DNA of 64,000 nucleotides from UBA1127 sp965116355 (lineage in GTDB: Bacteria; Chloroflexota; Dehalococcoidia; Lucifugimonadales; UBA1127): NCBI GenBank assembly GCA_965116355.1, contig OZ220679.1:2046001-2110000 (forward strand), written 5' to 3'. The translations under genes and the position numbers were made by a program. The notes below the pieces were generated by a model. The model was not told where the DNA came from and did no database searches. It worked only from the letters and a program-made list of their open reading frames with translations. Positions 34,003-42,793 of the stretch are shown piece by piece (positions within the stretch are counted from its first letter, which is position 1; the number at the start of each line of letters is the position of its first letter).

Positions 34003-35346
34003 CTAGTGCAGTCGGCGCATCGTCGGCGAGAAGATGAGGACGATGGCGGCGATGAGGATGAAGGTGACTGCAAGGATGGCCAGGCCCGCCGGGGCTCCCC
34101 AGTAGTCGGCGATGATCGTCAGCGGCAGAACGCCGATGGGCATCAACCCCCACATGAGTCCCTGGATGCTCATGACACGGCCGCGGTAGGTGGGATCCAC
34201 GTACTCGAGGGTGAGCGAGGCCTGCAGGGTCATTCGCGCGGACTGGATCAGGCCGACGACGGCAAGCACTATCAGCCCGGGAATGAACAGCGGGATGAAC
34301 TCCGCCAACGCCGCAAACCCGATCAGCGTCAGCCCGGAAACGATGGCGGAGACCACCAGCAGGCGGCCTCGGTAGCTCGCCCGCTTCAGTCCGGCAACGA
34401 GCAGGGCGCCGCCCATGCTGCCGAGGCCGAGCACGGCCAGCATGAAGCCGAGGCCGGCCTCTTCGACGTTGAAGTCGTCTCGGGCGAGCAGTGGCATCAC
34501 GAACCGGATGGGGGCCATCATCATCACCTGCACGATGCCCATGATCAGGAGCAGCATGATGACCGTGTCGCGGCGGATGTACTGGAAGCCGAGGAGGATG
34601 TCACCGAGGGGGCTTCGTCCAGACGGCCCGCCCTCGGGGTAGTGCTTGTGTACCTGCGTCGTGAACGCGAAGGAGGCGATGTTCATCCCGCCGATCAGCA
34701 CGTACAGCATGTCCATGCCCAGCCATCCGGCAAACGGCCCGGCAATGGCGGGGGCCGCCATCGTGGTGGCGCTCATCACCATGGCGCTCAGCGCGGCGGC
34801 GTTCATGATCATGTGCCTCGGCACGATCTGCGGTACGATGGCCTGCCGCGCCGGCATCATGAACGGCATGATGCACCCCTGGATGAACGCCGCGACCATC
34901 AGGTGCGTCCAGTGGATGGCGCCCGTGTAGATCAAGAGGGCAATGCTCAGCGCCATGATGGCGAATAGCACCTGGCTGACCTGGATGATGGCGCGCTTCT
35001 CCCACCGGTCGACGAAGACCCCGCCGAACAGGCTCAAGCCGAGCCCCGGCACGCCGTTGGCCGCCGTCACCACCCCGAGGAGCTTTGGGTCGCCCGTGAG
35101 GTCGTAGACGTAGAAGCCCTGCGCGAACGCCATGCTCTGCATGGCGCCCATCGCCAGCAGCGAGCCAATCCACAGGAAGCGGAACTCCGTGTTTCCCAGC
35201 GACCGGAAGGTGCGCTGCAGCCATGGACCGCTCTGCTCGGCCGTCACGCCGGGCGGGCCGCCCCACGGCCCCCGCCCCGCGGGCGGAGCGCCCCCTTGCT
35301 GCGGCCGAGCGTCTTCAGCGGCTTCGTTTGTCGGTCTCGTGGTCAT
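34003..35346 (-). CDS. MFS transporter, EntS-like
   Basis: A 447-residue permease with twelve predicted helices after a disordered, Gly/Pro-rich N-terminus. FRFLWIGSLLAMGAMQSMAFAQGFYVYDLTGD, FGGVFVDRWEKRAIIQVSQ (the MFS loop 2-3 motif), and MTLQASLTLEYVDPTYRGRVMSI are typical of the EntS/MdfA-like group of drug or siderophore exporters. Substrate unknown. ATG 35346 has GGAG very close; ATG 35370 lacks a ribosome site. Confidence 0.83.
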   Translation of the reverse strand: MTTRPTNEAAEDARPQQGGAPPAGRGPWGGPPGVTAEQSGPWLQRTFRSLGNTEFRFLWIGSLLAMGAMQSMAFAQGFYVYDLTGDPKLLGVVTAANGVPGLGLSLFGGVFVDRWEKRAIIQVSQVLFAIMALSIALLIYTGAIHWTHLMVAAFIQGCIMPFMMPARQAIVPQIVPRHMIMNAAALSAMVMSATTMAAPAIAGPFAGWLGMDMLYVLIGGMNIASFAFTTQVHKHYPEGGPSGRSPLGDILLGFQYIRRDTVIMLLLIMGIVQVMMMAPIRFVMPLLARDDFNVEEAGLGFMLAVLGLGSMGGALLVAGLKRASYRGRLLVVSAIVSGLTLIGFAALAEFIPLFIPGLIVLAVVGLIQSARMTLQASLTLEYVDPTYRGRVMSIQGLMWGLMPIGVLPLTIIADYWGAPAGLAILAVTFILIAAIVLIFSPTMRRLH

Positions 35347-35430
35347 GGACTCCAATCGCTCTACGGGCATCTATACCAAGAGACCCCACCTCGACCGGGC
35401 GGGGCCTCCTGGTACGCTATCCGGTTTGGC

Positions 35431-36732
35431 CTAGACGTTCGCCGTCTCCAGGACGGGGCGGCGTGCTGTGTGCCGGTGCTCTTTCAGCTCCTTCACGGCA
35501 TCCTGCACCGGAAAGTCGTGGGGGTAGAACTTGCGAACGGTACGGGCGTTGAATCCCTGCGGGTTCATTGGCTCACTGGGCTCCTCGCCCTCCATCAGCT
35601 TGCGCGCCGTGCGGATGAGGCGCTGCCGCACGCGAATGATGCCCTCGTCCGAGCGCACTAGGTGCTCCCTCTCCCGCTCGGCGATGGGGCCCCACTGGTC
35701 TTCTATCAGCGCGATGTCCTGCAGCGGGAAGTTCTTGATGCCGGTGTACGAGTAGTTCTTCTGGGCAATCCGGTCGACCATGTAGTCATTCTGCATGTTT
35801 GCCTTGGTGTAGAAGGTGCCGGGGATGAGCTCCGGGTGGGTGAATTGCCCATACTTGTACTCGGCCAGCTCGTAGTCGGGGATGGGGTCGTAGCTCCAGC
35901 GCAGCCGGTAGAACATGCAGCTCTCGTCGTCGATGGGCACGCGCATGTTGCTGGAGAAGATGCCCGGCCCGGCGATGCCAGCCGTGCAGAAGATCGGCAT
36001 CATCCAGTGGCCCAGGCTCATCAGCTTCCCGCGCTCCGCGTTTCCGCTGGAGACGAACTCGATGCCGCCGTCCGTGTCCTCGATGTCCACGTAGATCTGA
36101 CGGGGGTCCTGGAACGTGTTGCCCACCTGGCTCACTTGGAGAGCGCGGTTGGACGCGTTGTTGTCGAGGGTCGAGTGCAGGTACATCGCGTGGCTGGGGT
36201 CGTAGTCACCCTCCATGCCCTGCAGGTAGTTGCACTGGAGGATGAACTTCATCAGGTAGCGGTTCTCCGCCGGCTGGTCCAGCCAGTCGAAGCCGGGCAT
36301 CGGGGGCTGCTTGTCCTTGGGGCCCATGTAGGCCCAGACGAGCCCCGCCCGCTCGACGGCCGGGTACGACTTGATCTGCACCTTGTCCTTGTAGGTCTCG
36401 CCCTCCGGGCTGTTGGGGAGGTCGACGCAGTTGCCGTCGACGTCGAACTTCCAGCCGTGGTAGACGCAGCGGATGCCGCACTCTTCATTGCGGCCGAAGA
36501 AGAGCGGCGCACCCCGGTGCGGGCAGTAGGCGTCGACGAGGCCGACGTTGCCGTTCGTGTCCTTGAAGCCGATCAACTTCTCGCCGAGGACGGTCACGCG
36601 AACGGGCGTGGAGTCGGCGTTGGGGACTTCCTCCGACAGCATGACGGGGAGCCAGAACCTTCGGAACAGCTCGCCCATGGGCGTGCCGGGGCCGACTTGG
36701 GTTACGAGATCATTGTCTTCCCTAGTGAGCAT
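35431..36732 (-). CDS. Rieske ring-hydroxylating oxygenase alpha subunit (copy 4)
   Basis: A 433-residue oxygenase with C70-x-H72 (YCPHRG) and C89-x2-H92 (CVYHGW) for the Rieske cluster and EGDYDPSHAMYLHSTLD for the catalytic iron. It shares the MLTREDNDLVTQVGPGTPMG N-terminus. In the cluster it lies just upstream (minus strand) of the MFS gene and downstream of a ThDP enzyme, a possible substrate uptake and breakdown set. GGAGGAG precedes ATG 36732. Confidence 0.92.
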   Translation of the reverse strand: MLTREDNDLVTQVGPGTPMGELFRRFWLPVMLSEEVPNADSTPVRVTVLGEKLIGFKDTNGNVGLVDAYCPHRGAPLFFGRNEECGIRCVYHGWKFDVDGNCVDLPNSPEGETYKDKVQIKSYPAVERAGLVWAYMGPKDKQPPMPGFDWLDQPAENRYLMKFILQCNYLQGMEGDYDPSHAMYLHSTLDNNASNRALQVSQVGNTFQDPRQIYVDIEDTDGGIEFVSSGNAERGKLMSLGHWMMPIFCTAGIAGPGIFSSNMRVPIDDESCMFYRLRWSYDPIPDYELAEYKYGQFTHPELIPGTFYTKANMQNDYMVDRIAQKNYSYTGIKNFPLQDIALIEDQWGPIAEREREHLVRSDEGIIRVRQRLIRTARKLMEGEEPSEPMNPQGFNARTVRKFYPHDFPVQDAVKELKEHRHTARRPVLETANV

Positions 36733-36837
36733 GGACTCTCCTCCTTGAAATTCTCAGCCCTACTGCGCAGTCACTTGTGTAGGGCAAAGCATCATGCCAA
36801 GCATAGCAATATGCAATTGCATTGGCAACGGCGGGCG

Positions 36838-36899
36838 CCCCTTCGAGAACCTCAGGACAGGCTCCTTCGAGAGCCTCAGGACGGGGTCAGGGCGAACGG
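36838..36899. repeat. Dispersed repeat, two units
   Basis: CCCCTTCGAGAACCTCAGGA, then CTCCTTCGAGAGCCTCAGGA, ending in GGTCAGGGCGAACGG, next to the stop codon of the ThDP gene. Confidence 0.75.
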
Positions 36900-36911
36900 A
36901 GGCGGCTTGGA

Positions 36912-38693
36912 TCACACCACCTGCGTGTACATGTCGACGAGGGCTACGCGGCCCTCCTCCATGACGGCTTTGACGGCTCGCTCGAAGGCGGGCTTCAGGT
37001 CCTCGGCGCGCTCTATGGGGCCCTCGGCGTAGGCGCCGAAGGAGCGGGCGAGGCCGGCGAAGTCGACGACCGGGTCGTCGATGTCGATGCCGATGGTGCG
37101 GCGCTCCATCGGGCGGCCCCGCACCTGCGCCATGGAGCCCTGGTGGCCGAGGTCGTTGCCGTAGGTGCGGTTGTTGTACATGACGATGAGGAGCGGAATG
37201 CGGTGGTGGACGGCGGTCCAGATGGCTGCGGGCGTGAAGAGCATGTCGCCGTCCGACTGGATGTTGATGGTGAGCCGGCCCTTGTCCCGGTTGGCCAGCG
37301 CAACACCGACGGCGTGGGGGAGGCCCTCGCCGAGGCCGCCGCCGCCGCGGGCGCTCACGTCCTGGTACGGGTGCTTGATGTCCCACAGGCGCTGCACCCA
37401 GCCGCGCAAGTCACCGTTGCCGACGACCCAGTCATAGTCCCGGACGACCTCCCAGAGCTCCTGCGCGATGGTGGAGAGGGCGAGGGGGTGGTCCTCCGAT
37501 CGCGCCCGGGCCGTCGCCTGGTTGCGGGCCAGCGCGGCCTCGCTGAGCTGCGCGATGCGCTCCCGGCGGGCGGCGATGGCGGATGCGCTGCCCGCCGCGT
37601 CGTCGAGACGGCGCTGGACGAGGTCGGCGAGGGCGGGCGTCGCGAGGGCCGTGTCAGCGGCGATGGACATGGCCGTCGGGTAGAGGCTGCCGTGGTCGTC
37701 GGCCCAGCTCTTCACCTGTAGCTGCCGCAGCGAGATGTCGATGAGCATGGCGTCCGGGCGGAGGATGTCCTCCGTCTTGCGTGTCGCGCGGTCAAGGCGG
37801 GTGAGCTCCTGCTGGAGGTCGTACACGTCGAGGGCGAGGACGACGTCGGCCTCGGCGAGCAGCTCGTCGCGGCTCTCGGCAGCGTAGAGCGGGTGGCGGG
37901 TGGGGAAGTTGAAGAAGTCGCCGCCGTTGATGACGGGCAGCGCCAAGCTCTCGGCTAGACGGAGCAGGCCCTGCGCGGCCTCCTCCGAGCGGCCGAGGAA
38001 GTTGGCGAGCACCACGGGGCGCTCGGCTGACATGAGGGCGCTGGCGGCCTGCTCGAGGGCCGCCGGGTCGGCCTGCAGGCGGGTCGGCGCGGGGAAGCGC
38101 GAGACGTCGGGCATCTGGAAGGGCTCGGTGAGCTTCATCTCCTGGACGTCGGCGTCGAAGCAGACGTAGACGGGCCCCTGGGGCTCGGAGACGACGAGGT
38201 TGTAGGCGCGGATGAGGGACTCGACGGAGGCCTCGACGCTGGTTGGCTGGTCGTCCCATTTCACGAAATTGCGGACGGCCTCGCCCTGCACGTTGGCGGT
38301 GTGGATCCAGTCGATCCACGGACGGCGGTGGTTGGCGTCGAGGGGGCCCGTCGCGCCGAGGACGAGGACGCCGGAGCGGCCCATCCACGCGTTGAACATC
38401 GCCATCGACGCGTGCAGGAGGCCGACGATGTCGTGCACGAAGGCGGCCATGGGCTTGCCGGCGGCGCGGCCGTAGCCCTGCGCGAGGGCGACGGCAATCT
38501 CCTCATGGTTGCAGAGGATGAACTCCGGCCCCTGGTTGCCGAGGTGGTTGACCACGGAGTCATGGATGCCGCGGAAGGTGGCGCCCGGATTCATGGAGAT
38601 GTACTCGATGCCGAGGGCGCGAATGGCGTCTACGATGACGTCCGAGCCGTACTCGGTGGGCGCAAAGCCATCCTGGCGAGGGTCTGTCGTCAT
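36912..38693 (-). CDS. ThDP-dependent enzyme, acetolactate synthase/benzoylformate decarboxylase-like
   Basis: A 593-residue ThDP enzyme with the three usual domains: FILCNHEEIAVALAQGYGRAAGKP (the activating Glu), a central domain, and the C-terminal cofactor domain with INIQSDGDMLFTPAAIWTAVHHRIPLLIVMYNNRTYGND, the GDG-N motif in the variant form SDGD. Family members decarboxylate or ligate 2-oxo acids and cleave C-C bonds. It groups with Rieske copy 4 and a VOC protein, suggesting breakdown of a ring-derived oxo-acid. Confidence 0.88.
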   Translation of the reverse strand: MTTDPRQDGFAPTEYGSDVIVDAIRALGIEYISMNPGATFRGIHDSVVNHLGNQGPEFILCNHEEIAVALAQGYGRAAGKPMAAFVHDIVGLLHASMAMFNAWMGRSGVLVLGATGPLDANHRRPWIDWIHTANVQGEAVRNFVKWDDQPTSVEASVESLIRAYNLVVSEPQGPVYVCFDADVQEMKLTEPFQMPDVSRFPAPTRLQADPAALEQAASALMSAERPVVLANFLGRSEEAAQGLLRLAESLALPVINGGDFFNFPTRHPLYAAESRDELLAEADVVLALDVYDLQQELTRLDRATRKTEDILRPDAMLIDISLRQLQVKSWADDHGSLYPTAMSIAADTALATPALADLVQRRLDDAAGSASAIAARRERIAQLSEAALARNQATARARSEDHPLALSTIAQELWEVVRDYDWVVGNGDLRGWVQRLWDIKHPYQDVSARGGGGLGEGLPHAVGVALANRDKGRLTINIQSDGDMLFTPAAIWTAVHHRIPLLIVMYNNRTYGNDLGHQGSMAQVRGRPMERRTIGIDIDDPVVDFAGLARSFGAYAEGPIERAEDLKPAFERAVKAVMEEGRVALVDMYTQVV

Positions 38694-38770
38694 TGGGGGC
38701 CTCCCGGTGTTGTGTTCGTTGTCCTGTCGTCAGGAGGGGACGGCTTCGGTGAGCCGTGACCTCCCACCCC

Positions 38771-39265
38771 TTACGAGGCTGCTCCGGCGTGCTCCGGCAG
38801 CGGGTCGTCCCACGTGAAGGGTTCGTCCTGGTCACCGCGACCCGCCAGGAAGAGCTCTCGCGCCCTGGGAAACTCGTAGTAGATCTCCAGTGTGTTGCCG
38901 TCCGGGTCCTGGAAGTAGAGGCTGCGCTGGCTCACGTGGTCCATCATCCGCTGCACGTTCACCCCGTCGGCGACGAGGCTGTCGTACGACTCCCGCAGGG
39001 CCTCATAGCTGCCGACCTTGAAGGCGATGTGCAAGACCCCCACGCCGTCCTGTTGCCCGACGGGCGGCGTTGCCGTCGCCGGGTCCCCGACGGGCGACAG
39101 ATCGATGGTATGGCCGTCGCCGGGGAGGCTGAGGAAGACGCCACCGTGGTCCGGATCCTGCTCCATGAACTGGAAGCCGAGAACGTCCATGTAGAAGCGC
39201 TTGGAGCGCTCCACGTCGCGCACCTTGATGAGGCAGTGGCCAATTCGCTCCAGCTTGGCCGGCAT
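38771..39265 (-). CDS. VOC-family protein
   Basis: A 164-residue single VOC domain: LERIGHCLIKVRDVERSKRFYMDVLGFQFMEQD with the first metal His, then VGVLHIAFKV with the second, and YFQDPDGNTLEIYYEFP with the Glu. All three ligands are in place, so it may be catalytic (dioxygenase, glyoxalase or epimerase-like). Start ATG 39265 after CAGGAGG. It is co-directional with the ThDP gene 78 bases downstream. Confidence 0.85.
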   Translation of the reverse strand: MPAKLERIGHCLIKVRDVERSKRFYMDVLGFQFMEQDPDHGGVFLSLPGDGHTIDLSPVGDPATATPPVGQQDGVGVLHIAFKVGSYEALRESYDSLVADGVNVQRMMDHVSQRSLYFQDPDGNTLEIYYEFPRARELFLAGRGDQDEPFTWDDPLPEHAGAAS

Positions 39266-39294
39266 GTCGTCCTCCTGTGGCTGTAGGCCCGTTG

Positions 39295-39342
39295 CCCCCT
39301 TCGACAAGCTCAGACAGGGTTCGATTTCTCTCGGGACGAACG
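39295..39342. repeat. Dispersed repeat, one degenerate copy
   Basis: CCCCCTTCGACAAGCTCAGA then GGGTTCGATTT and CTCGGGACGAACG, in the gap between the VOC gene and an LLM gene. Confidence 0.7.
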
Positions 39343-39350
39343 TTCGTGTA

Positions 39351-40397
39351 CTACCGCAACTCGGGCATCACCTTCTCGCAAAAGAGCCGGAGCGAGCGCT
39401 CAATGTGCTCGGGCGGGATGAGCTCGCCGGCGTTGAACTCGGCGACGACCTCCGACAGGTGGAGGGCTTCCCGCAGCCTGCTAAGCTGCTCGACCACCAT
39501 CTCGGGCGTGCCGACGGCCACCTTCTCGCGCTGCACGTCCTCCCAGTCCATCGACGCGATGCCCGCGGCCCGCTCGGTGCGCTGCTCGGACGGAGCCCCG
39601 ACGGCCTGCGCGCCCTCGGCCTCCAGGCGGCGCTGCAGCCTGCGGAACTGCCGCATGAAGCTCTCCTCGGGCTCCGTCAGGGCGGCCTCACGGTCTTCGG
39701 CGACGTAGACCGGGATGCGGAGGGAGACGTCCATGGGGGCCTGGTGGCCGGCCTCCTTGTACGCCTTCTTGTAGCTGGCGACCTGCTCGGTCACGCCCTC
39801 GAGCGGCACCGTCCGCAGCCCGATGAGGAGGGGGTAGCCCATCCTGCCATTGACCGGGAAGGTGTCGTTTGTCGTCGCCGCGATGCGGATGGGCGGGTGC
39901 GGCGACTGGACGGGCTTGGGAATGACGCAGACGTCCTCGTAGCTGTAGTACTCGCCGCTGTAGCTGAACCGGTCGTTGGTCCACGCCATCGTGATGACGT
40001 CGAGCGCCTCCCGGAAGCGGTCGCGGCTCTCCGAGTACGGGATGCCGTAGCCCTGGTACGCCGTCTGGAAGCCGCTCCGACCCACCCCGAACTCGAACCG
40101 CCCGTCGCTGACGTGGTCGAGCGTGGCTGCTTCCTCCGCGACGCGCAGGGGGTTCGACAATGGGAGGACGAGGACGGACGTGCCGATGGTGATCCGCTTG
40201 GTGCGGCCCGCGATTGCGGCGCCAACCGTGATTGGCGACGAGATCACGCGGTTGGGGGTGAAGTGGAACTCCGCGAGGCAGATGACGTCCAGGCCAAGGT
40301 CTTCCGCCGTGTCCACGTGGTCGAAAGCCTGGGAGTAAGCATGGGCCGGGTTTCCGCCGTCAGGCATGGAAAATTCCACAAAGGAACCGAACCTCAT
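39351..40397 (-). CDS. LLM-class flavin-dependent oxidoreductase (copy 1)
   Basis: A 348-residue TIM-barrel luciferase-like enzyme: MRFGSFVEFSMPDG, AEDLGLDVICLAEFHFTP, ITIGTSVLVLPLSNPLRVAEEAATLDHVSDGRFEFGVGRSG, and HPPIRIAATTNDTFP. The WHTHF-like substrate region and the strand 4 S/D motif fit FMN monooxygenases using reduced flavin and O2 to oxygenate carbonyls or aromatic carbons. No flavin reductase is adjacent. Start ATG 40397 after GAGGGGG. It is divergent from the next LLM gene. Confidence 0.9.
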   Translation of the reverse strand: MRFGSFVEFSMPDGGNPAHAYSQAFDHVDTAEDLGLDVICLAEFHFTPNRVISSPITVGAAIAGRTKRITIGTSVLVLPLSNPLRVAEEAATLDHVSDGRFEFGVGRSGFQTAYQGYGIPYSESRDRFREALDVITMAWTNDRFSYSGEYYSYEDVCVIPKPVQSPHPPIRIAATTNDTFPVNGRMGYPLLIGLRTVPLEGVTEQVASYKKAYKEAGHQAPMDVSLRIPVYVAEDREAALTEPEESFMRQFRRLQRRLEAEGAQAVGAPSEQRTERAAGIASMDWEDVQREKVAVGTPEMVVEQLSRLREALHLSEVVAEFNAGELIPPEHIERSLRLFCEKVMPELR

Positions 40398-40481
40398 TGC
40401 GACCCCCTCGCTCAGCATCCCCCTGTGTTCGTCGCATCATAGACGCATGGAAAGGGGGCGACAAGGGTTGGCGGGCAGTGG

Positions 40482-40490
40482 TGGTATACT
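40482..40490 (+). promoter_or_regulatory. Extended -10 element for LLM copy 2
   Basis: TGG directly before TATACT (40485-40490) makes an extended -10 box about 55 bases before ATG 40546; no good -35 is present, as expected for such promoters. Confidence 0.4.
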
Positions 40491-40545
40491 TGCACGGGTT
40501 TTCAACTCCCCGTCCAGAACCCTTGAGACTAAGGAGCTGCTCGCC

Positions 40546-41619
40546 ATGGCAATGACCACGTTTCCGGAGGCTCCATTCGAGTTTGCCATGTTCGACTGGA
40601 TCGAGAATCCCGGGCGGCCGGTGGCGGAGATTGTGGAGCACAAGATGCGGCTGGTGGAGCTGGCCGACCGCGGGGGCTTCTACGGGTGGCACACGGCGCA
40701 CCACCAGGCGACGCCCCTGTCGATCAACGTCTCGCCGTCGGTCCTGCTGGCGGCGACGATACAGCGAACGGAGCGGCTGCACGTGGGGGCGCTCACGTTC
40801 TGCCTGCCGTGGTACGACCCCTACCGCTTCTACAACGAAATCTGCATGCTGGACCAGATGAGCCGCGGCCGCGTGGAGCTCGGCGTAGGGCGTGGCATCT
40901 CGCTCATCGAGTCGGCGATCTACGGGATAGACGACGTGGAGGAGTCTCGGGGGAGGTACCGCGAGACGCTGGACATCTTCTTCAACGCTTGTGGCAAAGA
41001 GACGCTCGAGTACGAGGGGGAATACTTCAGCTACCGCGACGTGGAGTTGCACACGGAGCCGTACCAGAAACCGTACCCGCCGCTGTGGTTCCCGAGTCGC
41101 AACCGTGACATCAACGAATTCGTCGCGAGGCACGGCTACAACACGGTTATACCGGGGGCGCCGCACGAGGTGCGCCCTCTACTGGACGAGTACCGAGAGG
41201 TGTGGATGGAGCACCAGGACGACGCGGGCAGGCACAACGGCCACGTTTCGGCCCCGCATCTGGGGCGGAACCAGCTGGTCTTGGTGGCGGAGACGGACTC
41301 GGAGGCGGAGGCCGTCGCGGGGTCGGCGATAGCCGCGTGGGAGTCGCACATCACCCACCTGCCGCGGAAGCACCAGGCGTCCCAGGTGCGCGCGCCGCAC
41401 GCGGACCCCAGCCTGCGGGCTGTCATCGCGGGGTCGCCGGCAACGGTGGCGGAGAGGCTTATTGAGTCGGTGAACGTCTCAGGTATAAACTACTGCCTGC
41501 TGGTGTTCTCGTACGGGGACATGACGCCGGAGTGCGCGGAACGGTCGCTGGAGCTGTTCATCTCGGACGTGATGCCGGTAATGCGCGCGGAGTTCGGCGG
41601 CGGGGCCGCGGCGGCCTAG
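40546..41619 (+). CDS. LLM-class flavin-dependent oxidoreductase (copy 2, tandem pair)
   Basis: A 357-residue FMN monooxygenase: FEFAMFDWIENPGRP, ELADRGGFYGWHTAHHQATP, LHVGALTFCLPWYDPYRFYNEICMLDQMSRGRVELGVGRGI, and KPYPPLWFPSRNRD. It belongs to a subgroup distinct from copies 1 and 4. AAGGAG precedes ATG 40546. The next gene is a close duplicate, with roughly four of five residues identical by eye and the N- and C-termini almost unchanged. Confidence 0.9.
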   Translation: MAMTTFPEAPFEFAMFDWIENPGRPVAEIVEHKMRLVELADRGGFYGWHTAHHQATPLSINVSPSVLLAATIQRTERLHVGALTFCLPWYDPYRFYNEICMLDQMSRGRVELGVGRGISLIESAIYGIDDVEESRGRYRETLDIFFNACGKETLEYEGEYFSYRDVELHTEPYQKPYPPLWFPSRNRDINEFVARHGYNTVIPGAPHEVRPLLDEYREVWMEHQDDAGRHNGHVSAPHLGRNQLVLVAETDSEAEAVAGSAIAAWESHITHLPRKHQASQVRAPHADPSLRAVIAGSPATVAERLIESVNVSGINYCLLVFSYGDMTPECAERSLELFISDVMPVMRAEFGGGAAAA

Positions 41620-41667
41620 GCGGCGGGAACGCGGGGGCGAGACATCACACGCCAAGGAGCCGAGCCC

Positions 41668-42750
41668 ATGCCCGCAACCACATTCCCCGAAGCCCCCTTT
41701 GAGTTCGCGATGTTCGACTGGATCGAGAACTCCGGCCGGCCCGTCGCCGACATCGTCGAGCACAAGATGCGGCTGGTCGAGATGGCGGATCGAGGCGGCT
41801 TCTACGCCTGGCACACGGCGCAGCACCAGGCGACGCCCCTCTCCATCAACATTTCGCCCTCCGTCCTCCTCGCAGCCGCCATCCAGCGCTCGGAGCGGCT
41901 GCGCGTCGGCGCCCTGACGTTCTGCCTGCCCTGGTACGACCCCTACCGCTTCTACAACGAGATCTGCATGCTGGACCAGATGAGCCGCGGCCGCGTGGAG
42001 CTCGGCGTGGGCCGCGGCATCTCCCTCATCGAGTCCGCCGTGTACGGCATCGAAGACGTGGAGGAGTCCCGCGGCCGCTACAGGGAGACGCTCGACATCT
42101 TCTTCAACGCCTGCGGCAAGGACACGCTGGAGCACGAGGGCGCGTACTACAACTACCATGACGTGGAACTGCACACGGAGCCGTACCAGAAGCCGTACCC
42201 GCCGCTCTGGTTCCCCAGCAGCAGCCCGGACATCATCGACTTTGTGGCGAGGCACGGGTACAACACGGCCATTCCCGGCCCGCCGCAGGACGTGCGCCCG
42301 ATGCTCGACCAGTACCGCGAGATCTGGATGGAGCATCAGGACGACGAGGGCAGGCACAACGCCCACGTCGCCGCGCCGAGGCTGGGTCGCAACCAGCACG
42401 TCTTCGTCGCCGAGACCGACGCGGAGGCGGATGCGATCGCGGGGCCGGCGATGGCCGAGTGGGCGTCGCACATCAGCCACCTCTCGCGCAAGCACCAGGC
42501 GTCCCTCGTTAGGGCGCCGCAGCCGGACCGGAGCACGCGCGTGGTAATCGCGGGGTCTCCGCGGACTGTCGCCGAGCAATTGGTTGAATCCGTCAAGGTC
42601 TCTGGTATAAATTACTGCATACTTGTGTTTTCGTACGGAGACCTGACGCCGGAACGGGCCGAGCGGTCGTTGGAGCTGTTCATCTCGGACGTGATGCCGG
42701 TGATGCGGGCGGAGTTCGGCGGCAAGGAGGCAGCCGCGAGCGCCGGGTAG
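41668..42750 (+). CDS. LLM-class flavin-dependent oxidoreductase (copy 3, tandem pair)
   Basis: A 360-residue paralogue of copy 2. Differences cluster in the substrate-side loops (RNRDINEFVARHGYNTVIP versus SSPDIIDFVARHGYNTAIP) and near the end. It is followed by Rieske copy 5, so the three genes probably form one operon for a single substrate type. Start ATG 41668 after AAGGAG. Confidence 0.9.
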   Translation: MPATTFPEAPFEFAMFDWIENSGRPVADIVEHKMRLVEMADRGGFYAWHTAQHQATPLSINISPSVLLAAAIQRSERLRVGALTFCLPWYDPYRFYNEICMLDQMSRGRVELGVGRGISLIESAVYGIEDVEESRGRYRETLDIFFNACGKDTLEHEGAYYNYHDVELHTEPYQKPYPPLWFPSSSPDIIDFVARHGYNTAIPGPPQDVRPMLDQYREIWMEHQDDEGRHNAHVAAPRLGRNQHVFVAETDAEADAIAGPAMAEWASHISHLSRKHQASLVRAPQPDRSTRVVIAGSPRTVAEQLVESVKVSGINYCILVFSYGDLTPERAERSLELFISDVMPVMRAEFGGKEAAASAG

Positions 42751-42793
42751 GCGGGAACGCAGGTCGAAATATCACAAGCCAAGGGGGAGACGC

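Noticed and set aside
40366..40545. Upstream extension of LLM copy 2
   Set aside because: Homology and the AAGGAG ribosome site both place the start at 40546; the extension overlaps the divergent LLM gene's start.
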